A stretch of DNA of 64,000 bases from Caulobacter sp. Root1455 (GCF_001426905.1 NZ_LMFQ01000012.1:63187-127186), one strand, 5' to 3'. Positions 1 to 8,361 are shown, numbered from the stretch's first letter. A program made the numbers and translations. Notes: generated by a model not told the origin, from the sequence alone.

Positions 1-135
1 CTGATCGGGGCGTTCCTGGCCAGCGCCCTGGGCATTCACTTCATGGGCTGGATCGGCAGCCTGATCATCTCGACGATCGGGGCGATCGTGCTGCTGTTCC
101 TGCTGGGCCTGTTCCGGGGCCGCAACCGGGTGTGA
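1..135 (+). CDS. C-terminal part of a GlsB/YeaQ/YmgE-type small membrane protein (5' end outside window)
   Basis: The reading frame is open from the first base and stops at TGA 133-135, giving 44 residues. It shows two hydrophobic, glycine-rich segments separated by a short polar turn and ends in a basic tail (FRGRNRV). This is the typical C-terminal half of the transglycosylase-associated / GlsB stress membrane proteins, which are about 80-90 residues long with three membrane helices. The function of the family is poorly known; it is linked to stress responses. The identification rests on a short fragment. Confidence 0.6.
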   Translation: MIGAFLASALGIHFMGWIGSLIISTIGAIVLLFLLGLFRGRNRV

Positions 136-145
136 CGCCACGAAA

Positions 146-176
146 AAGCCCGCCGTCCGGAAGGGGCGGCGGGCTT
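146..176. terminator. Bidirectional Rho-independent terminator between the GlsB-type gene and typA
   Basis: A 10-bp perfect stem (146-155 with 167-176) has an 11-base loop. On the minus strand the stem runs into a T-rich stretch, so it should end typA mRNA. On the plus strand it lies 10 bases after the stop of the upstream gene. Confidence 0.8.
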
Positions 177-210
177 CTCGATCGTCCGGCCCGGAAGCTC
201 CGGGAACCGA

Positions 211-2046
211 CTATTCTTCCTTGACGCGACGCTTGCGGAACGACGGGTTCAGGATCTGCTTGCGCAGGCGGATGCTCTTCGGAGTCACTTCCACCAGCTC
301 GTCTTCCTCGATGTAGGCGATGGCCTGTTCGAGGGTCATGCGGCGCGGCGGGGTCAGGCGGATCGATTCGTCCTTGCCCGAGGCGCGGACGTTGGTCAGC
401 TGCTTGGCCTTCATCGGGTTGACGTCGAGGTCGTCCTGACGGGCGTTCTCGCCGATGATCATGCCCAGATAGCACTTCTCGTTGGCGCCGACGAACATGG
501 TGCCGCGCTCTTCCAGGTTCCACAGCGCGTAGGCCGCGGTTTCACCGTCAGAGTTCGAGATCAGCACGCCCTTGCGCTGTTGGTCGAAGGCGCCCTTGTA
601 GGGCTCGTAGTGGCTGAACACGCGGTTCAGCACGCCCGAACCGCGGGTGTCGGTCAGGAATTCGCCCTGATAGCCGATCAGCGAACGCGACGGCGCGGTC
701 AGCTGGAGGCGGGTCTTGCCCGCGCCCGACGGGCCCATGTCCTTCAGCTCGGCCTTACGGAGCGACAGCTTCTCGATCACGATGCCCGAGAACTCGTCGT
801 CGACGTCGATCATGACGTCTTCCATCGGCTCCAGGCGCTTGCCGGTTTCCGGGTCGGTCTGGAACACCACGCGCGGACGGCTGATCGACACTTCGAAGCC
901 TTCGCGACGCATGTTCTCGATCAGGACGCCCAGCTGCAGTTCGCCGCGGCCCGACACTTCATAGGCGTCGCCCTCGCTGGTCTCGGTGACCTTGATGGCC
1001 ACGTTCGATTCGGCTTCCTTCAGCAGGCGGTCGCGGATCACGCGGCTCTGGACCTTGTCGCCTTCGCGGCCGGCCAGCGGGCTGTCGTTGACCGAGACGG
1101 TCATCGAGATGGTCGGCGGATCGATCGGCTGGGCCGGCAGGGCGTCGGTCACTTCCAGGGCGCACAGGGTGTCGGCCACGGTGGCCTTGGACATGCCGGC
1201 GATGGCGACGATGTCACCGGCTTCGGCGCCCTCGTCGACCGGCGAGCGCTTCAGACCGCGGAACGCCAGCACCTTGGTGATGCGGCCGCGCTCGATTTCC
1301 TTGCCGTCGCGGTCCAGGGCGTGGATGGCCATGCCGGGAACGGCCTTGCCGCTCTCGATGCGGCCCGTCAGCAGGCGGCCCAGGAACGGATCGGATTCGA
1401 TCAGCACGTTCAGGATCTGGAACGGCTCGTCCTTCTTGGCGATCTGCTTGGGTTCCGGCACGTGGCGCACGATCAGGTCGAACAGCGGGGCCAGGTTGTC
1501 GTTGGGCACGTTCATGTCCAGCGTGGCCCAGCCGGCGCGGCCCGAGGCGTAGATGTGCGGGAAGTCCAGTTGCTCGTCCGTGGCGCCGATGGCGGCGAAC
1601 AGATCGAAGGCGGCGTTGTGGACCTTGTCCGGATCGGCGTGGGCGCGGTCGACCTTGTTGATGCAGAGGATCGGGCGCAGGCCCATCTTCAGCGCCTTGG
1701 TCAGCACGAACTTGGTCTGCGGCATGACGCCTTCCTCGGCGTCGACCAGCAGCACGCAGCCGTCGACCATGCCCAGGATGCGTTCGACTTCGCCGCCGAA
1801 GTCGGCGTGGCCGGGGGTGTCGATGATGTTGATGCGGGTTTCGCCCGCCTCGCCGTGCCACAGGACGCTGGTGCACTTGGCCAGAATGGTGATGCCGCGC
1901 TCGCGCTCCTGGTCGTTGGAGTCCATGGCGCGCTCGGTCGTCGCCTCGTTGGCGCGGAACACGCCCGATTGGGCCAGAAGCTGATCGACGAGAGTGGTCT
2001 TGCCATGATCGACGTGCGCGATGATGGCGATGTTTCGCATGGACAT
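211..2046 (-). CDS. typA: Ribosome-associated translational GTPase TypA/BipA
   Basis: The protein has 611 residues, the usual length of BipA/TypA. It begins with the G1 loop AHVDHGKTTL at residues 10-19, followed by the DTPGHADF (G3) and NKVD (G4) motifs. EF-G-like domains II, III and V and the TypA-specific C-terminal region follow. BipA binds the 70S ribosome and helps 50S assembly and growth under cold and other stress; this is family knowledge. Met1 and Met3 (MSMRN) are equally possible starts, since no clear Shine-Dalgarno sequence precedes either. The gene is monocistronic, ending at the terminator at 146-176. Confidence 0.96.
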   Translation of the reverse strand: MSMRNIAIIAHVDHGKTTLVDQLLAQSGVFRANEATTERAMDSNDQERERGITILAKCTSVLWHGEAGETRINIIDTPGHADFGGEVERILGMVDGCVLLVDAEEGVMPQTKFVLTKALKMGLRPILCINKVDRAHADPDKVHNAAFDLFAAIGATDEQLDFPHIYASGRAGWATLDMNVPNDNLAPLFDLIVRHVPEPKQIAKKDEPFQILNVLIESDPFLGRLLTGRIESGKAVPGMAIHALDRDGKEIERGRITKVLAFRGLKRSPVDEGAEAGDIVAIAGMSKATVADTLCALEVTDALPAQPIDPPTISMTVSVNDSPLAGREGDKVQSRVIRDRLLKEAESNVAIKVTETSEGDAYEVSGRGELQLGVLIENMRREGFEVSISRPRVVFQTDPETGKRLEPMEDVMIDVDDEFSGIVIEKLSLRKAELKDMGPSGAGKTRLQLTAPSRSLIGYQGEFLTDTRGSGVLNRVFSHYEPYKGAFDQQRKGVLISNSDGETAAYALWNLEERGTMFVGANEKCYLGMIIGENARQDDLDVNPMKAKQLTNVRASGKDESIRLTPPRRMTLEQAIAYIEEDELVEVTPKSIRLRKQILNPSFRKRRVKEE

Positions 2047-2372
2047 GGAGAAGGCGAACTTTCGGGGAGGAACAAATGGGTTTGACGCTGCGCGCGTCAG
2101 GCGCGCGGCTTTTACGCGACTGCGCGACGTTTATCCACCCCACCCCTGCGTGACAGATTGGCTAGGAAACCGGTGTCACTGCCAAACCCCTTAAATTCAT
2201 GGGGTTTGCGAAAGTTGCGGACGGATGTCGTTTCTTCGGCAACTAATTGTGCATCGCAGCATTGATCTCTGAATCGGCCAAGCTTGGAGATCGGCGTTCT
2301 CTGTCCCTTGTGTTACAAAGGGTTTCACGAGGTGGGTGCGAGAAAAAAGACAACGCTGTCTGTCGATTTCGC
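2047..2372. other. Divergent intergenic region between typA and the suhB/MmgR-like RNA gene
   Basis: No convincing gene is present. This stretch is less GC-rich than its surroundings and must hold the typA promoter on the minus strand. It contains a 7-bp hairpin near 2187-2211 (AAACCCC / GGGGTTT) and a shorter one near 2304-2321. Short open frames cross it on the minus strand but lack ribosome-binding sites and continue antisense through the RNA gene, so they were not called. Confidence 0.5.
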
Positions 2373-2401
2373 TTGATGCATTTCGCACCGCACCCTATAA
2401 A
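2373..2401 (+). promoter_or_regulatory. Sigma-70-type promoter of the suhB/MmgR-like RNA
   Basis: A -35 element TTGATG (2373-2378) and a -10 element TATAAA (2396-2401) are separated by exactly 17 bases. The predicted start point is 2408-2410, immediately at the first stem of the RNA. This is one of the best consensus promoters visible in the window. Confidence 0.75.
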
Positions 2402-2407
2402 CGACCT

Positions 2408-2489
2408 GTGAGGCGGCGCTGCCGCCTCTGCCCTTCCTGGGCGTTTCCTCCCTAATGAACTGCCCGGCTTTCGAGCCGGGCTTTTTTTT
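2408..2489 (+). ncRNA. Trans-acting small RNA, suhB/MmgR (ar8) family candidate
   Basis: About 82 bases run from the predicted start to the end of a T8 run. There are three stems: an 8-bp 5' hairpin (2410-2417 with 2421-2428), a 4-bp hairpin (2430-2433 with 2439-2442) and an 8-bp terminator stem (2462-2469 with 2474-2481, loop TTCG). Between stems two and three lies unpaired UUUCCUCCCU (2444-2453). That 10-base motif is, to my knowledge, the ultraconserved internal motif of alphaproteobacterial MmgR/suhB RNAs, which limit polyhydroxybutyrate accumulation in Sinorhizobium. The motif is anti-Shine-Dalgarno-like, so base pairing with ribosome-binding sites is the likely mode of action. Family membership should be confirmed with the Rfam suhB model. 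Confidence 0.75.
2462..2489 (+). terminator. Intrinsic terminator of the suhB/MmgR-like RNA
   Basis: An 8-bp GC stem with a TTCG tetraloop is followed directly by eight T residues (2482-2489). It is a textbook intrinsic terminator, and no protein gene lies upstream on this strand. Confidence 0.9.
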
Positions 2490-2612
2490 GGCCTGGGTTC
2501 TAGCCGCGCGATCCTCGCCCATTTGAGCCCGTCATCCTCGGACTTGGTCCGAGGGCCCCGCGTTCACCCGCACTGTCGAGGCGGGTGGATCGCCGCTAGC
2601 GTCCGCCCTGTC

Positions 2613-3545
2613 TTAAAGCAGCTCGGCCCAGTCGGTCGCGACCAGCCGCGCCGTCACCGACTCGATGTCCGCCTTCAGCCGCGCCAGGCCCTCGGTCGGC
2701 TCGCGGGTCGTTTCGTTCATATAGAGCGCGCGGTTGATCTCGACCTGGATGGCGTGCGTGCGCCGCGTCGGGCGGCCATAGTGTTCGGTGGTGTAGCCGC
2801 CGGCATAAGGGGCGTTGCGGGCCACGCGATAGCCCAGCCCCTCCAGGGTCTTTTCCATCAATCCCGTCAGCTTGGGGCCGCAGGCCGCGCCGAAGCGGTC
2901 GCCCAGCACGATGTCGCAGGGGCCGCCGCCGCGCGCTCGATGACCGCGCGCCGCCGCCGCCGGCATCGAGTGCCAGTCGACCAGGATCGCCAGGCCGTGG
3001 GCGTTGCGCGCCTGGGCCAGCAGGCGGTCCAGCGTGTCATGATAGGGCCGGTGGGCGGTTTCGATGCGGGCCTTGGCCTCGGCGAAGGTCAGCTTGCGGG
3101 CGTAGATCGGGCGGCCCTCGCCGGCCACCCTGGCGATCGCGCCCAACCCCGCCGCCACGCGCGCCGTGCGGGCCTGGGCGAAGTCGGGCAGGGCGTCCTC
3201 GAACATCGCCGGATCCAGCTCCCAGGCGTCGCGGTTGAGGTCGATATAGGCGCGGGCCAGCCTGGCGCGGATCACGCAGACCCCCAGGGCGGGCGCGTCG
3301 GCGATCAGGTCGTCGACGAAGGCGTCCTCCGAGCCGCGCAAATCCTGGGCGGTCAGGCGCGCCGCGGCCATCATGTCGGGCGGATACAGCCGTCCGGAGT
3401 GGGGCGAGGCGAACACCAGCGGCGTGGGGGGCGGCTGACCCGCCTCGGAACCGGCGATTTGAGCCCGCGCGACCTCGAAGGCCGGCGAGAAGCCGTGCTC
3501 CGTCGTCGCCGGCGTTTCCGAAGCGATCGGCTCCCATGCGGTCAT
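2613..3545 (-). CDS. N-formylglutamate amidohydrolase family protein
   Basis: The protein has 310 residues from ATG 3545. An in-frame TTG 42 bases upstream is the only longer alternative. It carries the family signature FASPHSG followed by YPPDM, then a region with RLARAYIDLNR and later DWHSMP and TTEHYGRP. These are characteristic of the N-formylglutamate amidohydrolase (FGase, HutG-like) fold. Family members release formate from N-formylglutamate at the end of one histidine-degradation route. No hut genes are adjacent here, so the true substrate is uncertain. It is transcribed divergently from cpdR. Confidence 0.85.
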   Translation of the reverse strand: MTAWEPIASETPATTEHGFSPAFEVARAQIAGSEAGQPPPTPLVFASPHSGRLYPPDMMAAARLTAQDLRGSEDAFVDDLIADAPALGVCVIRARLARAYIDLNRDAWELDPAMFEDALPDFAQARTARVAAGLGAIARVAGEGRPIYARKLTFAEAKARIETAHRPYHDTLDRLLAQARNAHGLAILVDWHSMPAAAARGHRARGGGPCDIVLGDRFGAACGPKLTGLMEKTLEGLGYRVARNAPYAGGYTTEHYGRPTRRTHAIQVEINRALYMNETTREPTEGLARLKADIESVTARLVATDWAELL

Positions 3546-3723
3546 GGGCTTATTGTCGCGGTCCGACGGTTCCGGGTCAAACGCCAACGGCTCGCTGTAT
3601 AGGAGGCGGAAGCCGGCGCCGAAGCGTTAGCTGTGGACAGCGCGGGTCCGGTTCATCCGCGATTTACCGTCCTTGTCTAGAATCTCGCTTTCCAATTCCG
3701 CCTATCGCCTGGAAACTGACCGC

Positions 3724-4080
3724 ATGGCCCGCATCCTCCTCGCCGAAGACGATGACTCCCTCCGCGGGTTCCTGGCGCGGGCGCTCGAGCGCGCCGGCTT
3801 CGAGGTCACCGCCTGCGCCGACGGCGAAGAGGCGGTCCAGCATCTGGACACCCCCTGGGATCTGCTGCTGACCGACATCGTCATGCCCGGCATGGACGGC
3901 ATCGAGGTGGCCCGCCAGGCCGCCGCCCGCGACCCCAGCCTGCGCATCATGTTCATCACCGGCTTCGCCGCCGTTGCCCTGTCGGCCCAGGACCGCGCCC
4001 CGGCCGGCGCCAAGGTGCTGTCCAAGCCCGTCCACCTGCGCGACCTCGTCTCCGAGGTCGAAAAGATGATGGCCGCGTAA
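3724..4080 (+). CDS. cpdR: Single-domain response regulator CpdR, ClpXP adaptor
   Basis: The protein has 118 residues and consists only of a receiver domain. The acidic pocket is EDDD at residues 8-11, the phosphoacceptor is Asp51 (LLTDIVMPGMDG), a Thr follows near residue 80 and KPVHL near residue 101 holds the conserved Lys. In Caulobacter, unphosphorylated CpdR primes ClpXP for degrading CtrA, PdeA and other substrates; CckA-ChpT phosphorylation of Asp51 switches it off. ATG 3724 was chosen because the fold begins at ARILLAEDD. A frame extending 51 bases upstream adds residues unlike the family. A possible -10 box TAGAAT lies at 3678-3683. RcdA, the partner adaptor, is encoded at 49223-49732. 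Confidence 0.93.
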   Translation: MARILLAEDDDSLRGFLARALERAGFEVTACADGEEAVQHLDTPWDLLLTDIVMPGMDGIEVARQAAARDPSLRIMFITGFAAVALSAQDRAPAGAKVLSKPVHLRDLVSEVEKMMAA

Positions 4081-4191
4081 AAAGTTTTCAGGCGGCCGGA
4101 AACCTGGGTTGCGCGACGGCTAAGCCGCCGCTATACCCCCACACCTTCCCGCCCGGGACGCTTTTTAAAAGCGCTTCCAGGCCGCTTTGGC

Positions 4192-4266
<75 letters not shown>

Positions 4267-4653
4267 TTCCCTTCTCCCCATTCAGATCAACCTGTCGTCG
4301 GCTCAGGCGTTATCATAACGCCGGACTGTCGCCTCCCAGGTCCTCGGATCCGCCTCGCCGGCTCGGCCGCGTCGCGCCCAAGCCGAGGCGTTCGCCGGCC
4401 AGGGCGCCCGGCGGTGACGCCAATCGCTCCGGCACGGGCGGCGGCGCGCGGAGACCACAACCGGGGCGGTTCCGGAATGAACGCCGCTATTCTTGAGCGG
4501 CCGTTCCCCGGTTCCCGGGAGGTTGCGTCGTTATTTCGACGAAATGGCGCGAATGTGGCGCCTTGGCCACACCTGAATTCAATCCTGACGCGTTGTCGTC
4601 GTGAGGTTGCTCTCCGGGCTGGCCTCAAGACATTCACGTAGAGGGTTCACATC
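4267..4653. other. Intergenic region between tRNA-Val and the OmpA-family gene
   Basis: There is no confident gene in these 387 bases. A perfect 17-base palindrome, GGCGTTAT-C-ATAACGCC, lies at 4306-4322 and could be a protein-binding site. A 54-codon open frame with ATG 4477 ends at 4641, twelve bases before the porin start. It has no good Shine-Dalgarno sequence and may be chance or a leader frame. The rest is presumably the promoter and leader of the porin, whose ribosome-binding site AGAGGG is near 4640-4645. Confidence 0.5.
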
Positions 4654-5853
4654 ATGAAAATCCGGTTGCTGGCTGGTGTTGCGACGCTTGCGCTCTGCGC
4701 CGCGTCGGGCGCCTCCGCCCAAATGACGTTGAGCGGATGGTACGTCGCCGGCGACGTCGGGTACCATTGGCCCGCCGGCGTCAAGGCCACGTCGTCCACC
4801 ACTAATTCGGAGTGGAGCTTCTCCCCCGATGACGATTGGGCGGGCTTTGGCCGTATCGGCTACAAGCTGACCCCCAATTGGCGCGTCGAAGGCGAATACG
4901 GCTATCGCCCCGGCGACCAGTCGGGCGTCCATGGCTCGGGCACGCCGTCGGGTCTCTGCACCCCAGGCGTCCAACGCACCGCCGCCGCGCCGACCTGCGG
5001 TGGCGTGGATGGCGAACTGCTGGCCTCCACCCTGATGGCCAACGTCATTTATGACTTCATGCCGGAATCAAGCTGGCGTCCGTTCATCGGCGCTGGTCTG
5101 GGCACGGCCTGGGTCCACAACAAGGTCTACGGTCAGCTGTCGAACGTTCCGGCCGGCGCGGCCCAGTTCCAAAACACCAGCATCGACGACGTCGACCAGG
5201 CCCTGGCCTGGCAAGGCATCCTGGGCGTCTCCTGGGACTTCGCGCCGAACTGGTCGCTGGATCTGACCGGCCGCTATCTGGAGACGGACGACCTGCAATG
5301 GGGTTCGGTGACGACCAATGTCGGCGGCCCCGGCCACTTCGGCGCGGTGACCGACGTCGGCACCTTCGAAGGCAAGTACAAGGACACCTCGCTGACGCTG
5401 GGCGTCCGTTACACCTTCGGCTCGCCGCCGCCCCCGCCGCCCCCGCCGCCCCCGCCGCCCCCGCCGCCGCCCCCGCCGGAACCGGCTCCCCCGCCGCCCC
5501 CGCCGCCGCCGGCCTACGAGGCGCGTGAGTTCGTGGTCTACTTCCCGTTCGATCAGTACGTGCTGACGCCGGAAGCCCAGGCCGTGGTCTCGCAAGCGGC
5601 TGACTACGCCAAGGGCGGCAACGCGACGAAGATCACCGTGGTCGGCCACACCGACACCTCGGGATCTCCGAAGTACAACGCCAAGCTCTCCGAGCGCCGT
5701 GCCAAGGCCGTCGCCGACGGTCTGGTCGGAGCCGGCGTCCCGGCCACCACCCTGGCCGTGGATTGGAAGGGCGAAAGCGAACCGGCCGTCGCCACCGGCG
5801 ATGGTGTGAAGGAACCGCTGAACCGCCGTTCCACGATCTCGATCAACTTCTAA
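4654..5853 (+). CDS. ompA2: OmpA-family outer-membrane protein with polyproline linker (OmpA2-like)
   Basis: The protein has 399 residues. A signal peptide occupies residues 1-22 (cleavage after ASA). An eight-stranded OmpA-type beta-barrel with aromatic strand ends extends to about residue 255. A linker of almost pure proline at about 256-288 follows, and then a C-terminal OmpA/MotB peptidoglycan-binding domain. That domain has FPFDQYVLT and VVGHTDTSG followed by NAKLSERRAKAV, with the Asp and Arg that bind diaminopimelate. The protein should tether the outer membrane to the wall. Caulobacter OmpA2 lies near cpdR and motA, as here, which supports the symbol. The gene is followed by a terminator and appears monocistronic. 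Confidence 0.85.
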   Translation: MKIRLLAGVATLALCAASGASAQMTLSGWYVAGDVGYHWPAGVKATSSTTNSEWSFSPDDDWAGFGRIGYKLTPNWRVEGEYGYRPGDQSGVHGSGTPSGLCTPGVQRTAAAPTCGGVDGELLASTLMANVIYDFMPESSWRPFIGAGLGTAWVHNKVYGQLSNVPAGAAQFQNTSIDDVDQALAWQGILGVSWDFAPNWSLDLTGRYLETDDLQWGSVTTNVGGPGHFGAVTDVGTFEGKYKDTSLTLGVRYTFGSPPPPPPPPPPPPPPPPPPEPAPPPPPPPPAYEAREFVVYFPFDQYVLTPEAQAVVSQAADYAKGGNATKITVVGHTDTSGSPKYNAKLSERRAKAVADGLVGAGVPATTLAVDWKGESEPAVATGDGVKEPLNRRSTISINF

Positions 5854-5876
5854 AGATCGCGATCCAGACGAATGAG

Positions 5877-5908
5877 AAGGGCCCGGCGGCGACGCCGGGC
5901 CCTTTTTC
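5877..5908 (+). terminator. Rho-independent terminator of the OmpA-family gene
   Basis: An 11-bp GC-rich perfect stem (5878-5888 with 5893-5903) with a GCGA tetraloop is followed by a run of T. It starts 24 bases after the stop codon. Confidence 0.9.
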
Positions 5909-5912
5909 TATT

Positions 5913-5973
5913 CCTCCCCCGCGAAGCGGGGGAGGTGGCGCGGCGCGAAATACGCGCCGTGACGGAGGGGGCT
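5913..5973. repeat. Intergenic palindromic repeat, CTCCCCC family
   Basis: The palindrome CCTCCCCCGCGAAGCGGGGGAGG-like core (arms 5913-5921 and 5927-5935) is followed by GGCGCGG...CCGTGACGGAGGGGG. The same core with variations occurs at 36922-37051, 49736-49890, 52610-52629 and 60116-60240, always between genes. Confidence 0.75.
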
Positions 5974-5995
5974 AGCGCGGCCGGTCATTCCCCCA

Positions 5996-6030
5996 AAAAG
6001 AAAGACGCCCCCGAGGGGATCGGGAGCGTC
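5996..6030 (-). terminator. Probable terminator of the 6115-6510 gene
   Basis: On the minus strand a 9-bp stem (6022-6030 with 6004-6012, one mismatch) is followed by TTTCTTTTTG. It lies about 85 bases beyond the stop codon at 6115. Confidence 0.65.
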
Positions 6031-6114
6031 ATCGTCCGGATTCCCGAGAGGGCGTCGGGGACCGGTCAGGCCGACATTCTGCGGGCGTCGGCTCTTTTGG
6101 CGAGCGTCCGCGCG

Positions 6115-6510
6115 TCAGGGGCGCATGTTGTCCGGCAGGGCGGCGGCCTCCTCGGCCGTCAGGGCCCGTATCGACCCCACGGGACAGCGCAGAGGCCCCG
6201 CGCCGGTGCGGGTGATGATCGTGGCGTGCTGGCCTTCGCAGATCTGGCTGCTGAAGTCCGTGGCGAAGGCGATGGTCTGGTACATGCCCAGGCCCGGACA
6301 CTTGTTGGCCACCGTCACTTCGAACACCGCGCCCGTATTGAGCCTCACATAGACCAGACGATCCTTGTCGGTGGCCCATTTCTGGATGCGCTCGGTGCGG
6401 AAGCATTGTCGTTTGGATTTGGCGTCCGCGGCGGAGGCCTGAACGTCGGTCATCGCGAAACCGGCGAGCGCGACCGCCGAGGCGGCGAGGACGAGGAACA
6501 TGCGCTGCAT
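6115..6510 (-). CDS. Secreted small protein, DUF6491-like
   Basis: The protein has 131 residues. An N-terminal signal peptide (residues 1 to about 26, ending VQASA) indicates export. The mature part has a CFRTERIQKW motif, a hydrophobic VYVRL strand, NKCPGL and a later QICEGQ, with four cysteines that could pair. The CFR..I..W...D pattern resembles the DUF6491 family of periplasmic proteins, whose role is unknown. A good ribosome-binding site (AGGAG) precedes ATG 6510. Its neighbour mnmC starts a separate unit, so the context gives no functional hint. Confidence 0.75.
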   Translation of the reverse strand: MQRMFLVLAASAVALAGFAMTDVQASAADAKSKRQCFRTERIQKWATDKDRLVYVRLNTGAVFEVTVANKCPGLGMYQTIAFATDFSSQICEGQHATIITRTGAGPLRCPVGSIRALTAEEAAALPDNMRP

Positions 6511-6540
6511 GGCGTTCTCCTGTTTCCCCGTTCAGGCCGA

Positions 6541-8361
6541 TTATACCGCTCTAGGTTCGGTGCGCGACGAAAATCGCGCGGGCTGGACCAGGTCCGACAG
6601 GGCGCGGGGCAGGGGCGAGGGCAGGGCGAGAATCCGCGCCGTCAGGTGCTCGGCCAGAAGGGGCGCCAGGCAAAAGCCGCGCCCGCCCAGGCCGCCCAGG
6701 ACGAACAAACCCCCGATGGCTCCACTGGCCGCGTCGGGGACCGCGCCGGCCAGCGGCAGGTGGTCGGCGGTCGCCGCGCGCAGGGCGGCGCGGCCTCGCA
6801 ACGGCGCGTCGGCGAGCCGGGCGGCCAGGTCGGGCAACCCCTTGGCCAGGGCCTGAAGGTTGCGGCGATCGTCGGCCGGGCGAGCCTCGGTCTCGACGAC
6901 GTCGCGGTCGTGGGTGGCCCCGAACAGCAGCCCGTCGCGGGTGGGGACCACATAGGCGCCGAAGGCGGCGGGGGCTTGCGCCGGACGGTCGGTCCAGGTC
7001 GTCTGGCCGCGCACGGGCCGGATCGGGGCGGAAGGCCACAGCAGGGCCTGGTCCGCGCCGCCGGCCAGCACCACCGCGTCGACCTCGGCCAGCAGGCGAT
7101 CCTCCGGGTCATGCAGGCGCCAGACGCCGTCTTCGTGGGTCAGCCGCGCCACCCGCGCCGAGGTCGCCGGTCCCCGCCAGGCCTCGATCACCCGCGCCGG
7201 CTCCACCACCAGGGCGTGGGCCATATCCAGGGCGGCCTCGACCGGCTCGCCCAGCCGCGCCGTGGCGGCGTCGGCCCCGAGCACGCTCATCGCGTCCGGT
7301 TCGAACAGATCCTGGGCCGCGACGGCGGCGTGGCGCTCGGCGTCGCGCGGGGCGACCGCCAGCTTCAGAACGCCCCGGGTGATCACCGCCTCGGGTAGTC
7401 GGGCATAGAGGGCGACGGCGCGGGCGAAGGCCTGGGCCGCCAGGGCGGCGCGCGGGCCGCCGCCGGCGTCCAGGGCCGGGGTGACCAGGGCGGCGGGATT
7501 GCCCGAAGCCGGGGCCTGGCCGTCGTCGAACACCGCGACCTCCAGGCCCTCGGCGCGGGCGGCGCGGGCCATGGCGGCGCCGGCGATCCCGCCACCGATC
7601 ACCGCCAGGCGGCGCGGACGGGCGGGGGCGGCCGGCGCGCCCGGAAAAACCGCCTCCAGCCGTTCCTTCTTGCGGCCGAAGCCCGGGCGCTTGTCGACCT
7701 GGAAGCCGGCGGCCGCCAAGCCGCGCCGCACCGCGCCGGCCACGGTGAAGGTGGCGGCCCGCGCGCCGGGCGCGCTGCGGGCGGCCACGGCGGCCAGGAT
7801 CTCCTCGCGCCACATGGCCGGGTTCAGGGCGGGGGAAAAACCGTCCAGAAACCAGGCGTCGGCCTGGCCATCCCAGGCGGCCAGGGCGTCCTCGACGTCC
7901 ATCACCGCCAGGTCGAAGGTCGCCTCGAAGCCGGGCAGGTCGATGCGGTGAAAACCCCGCGCCCGACCCGGCCAGTGGTCGAGCAGCACCTCCGCCGCCT
8001 CGCCCAGCTCCGGCCAGACCGCCAGGGCCCGGGCCGCCTCGTCGCGGGTGATCGGGTGGGCTTCGATCGAGAAGAGGTGCAGGCGTTGACCCGGGGCCTT
8101 TTCCCGCCGCCACAGGTCCAGCAGGGCGGCGATGTTCAGGCCGGTCCCGAAGCCCAGTTCACCGACGGTGAAGTGGTCGCGGCCCCGCCAGGCGGCCGGC
8201 AGGCCGCAGCCGGTCAGGAACACCGCGCGGGTCTCGGCCAGGCCGTCGGCGCTGGAGAAATAGACGTCGCCGTACAGGGCCGACTGGGGCATGCCGTCGT
8301 CGCGCCAAACCAGCGGAGAGTCGGCCGGCGGTGCGTCGGGAGGGGCGGCGGGATCGCTCAT
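6541..8361 (-). CDS. mnmC: Bifunctional tRNA wobble-uridine enzyme MnmC (methyltransferase plus FAD oxidoreductase)
   Basis: The protein has 606 residues in two domains. An N-terminal SAM-dependent methyltransferase carries GELGFGTGLN near residue 67 and DGFSPALNPAMW near 172. A C-terminal FAD-dependent oxidoreductase begins with the dinucleotide fold VIGGGIAGA near residue 254 and ends with GLGGRGFCLAPLLAEHL. MnmC converts cmnm5(s2)U34 to nm5(s2)U34 and then to mnm5(s2)U34 in tRNA anticodons, after MnmE/MnmG. The length and the order of domains match the fused enterobacterial form. It starts just upstream of a terminator and is not obviously in an operon. Confidence 0.93.
   Translation of the reverse strand: MSDPAAPPDAPPADSPLVWRDDGMPQSALYGDVYFSSADGLAETRAVFLTGCGLPAAWRGRDHFTVGELGFGTGLNIAALLDLWRREKAPGQRLHLFSIEAHPITRDEAARALAVWPELGEAAEVLLDHWPGRARGFHRIDLPGFEATFDLAVMDVEDALAAWDGQADAWFLDGFSPALNPAMWREEILAAVAARSAPGARAATFTVAGAVRRGLAAAGFQVDKRPGFGRKKERLEAVFPGAPAAPARPRRLAVIGGGIAGAAMARAARAEGLEVAVFDDGQAPASGNPAALVTPALDAGGGPRAALAAQAFARAVALYARLPEAVITRGVLKLAVAPRDAERHAAVAAQDLFEPDAMSVLGADAATARLGEPVEAALDMAHALVVEPARVIEAWRGPATSARVARLTHEDGVWRLHDPEDRLLAEVDAVVLAGGADQALLWPSAPIRPVRGQTTWTDRPAQAPAAFGAYVVPTRDGLLFGATHDRDVVETEARPADDRRNLQALAKGLPDLAARLADAPLRGRAALRAATADHLPLAGAVPDAASGAIGGLFVLGGLGGRGFCLAPLLAEHLTARILALPSPLPRALSDLVQPARFSSRTEPRAV

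Noticed and set aside
580-2085. Long open frame on the plus strand opposite typA
   Set aside because: Composition is rich in Gly, His, Arg and Val with no domain, and it is fully antisense to a clear GTPase gene. Such shadows are expected at this GC content.
2197-2522. Short minus-strand frames across the suhB/MmgR-like RNA
   Set aside because: No start signals, no similarity and antisense to a well-defined promoter-stem-terminator unit.
4477-4641. 54-codon frame ending 12 bases before the OmpA-family gene
   Set aside because: Possible leader peptide, but no good ribosome-binding site and no recognisable feature; kept only as a remark.
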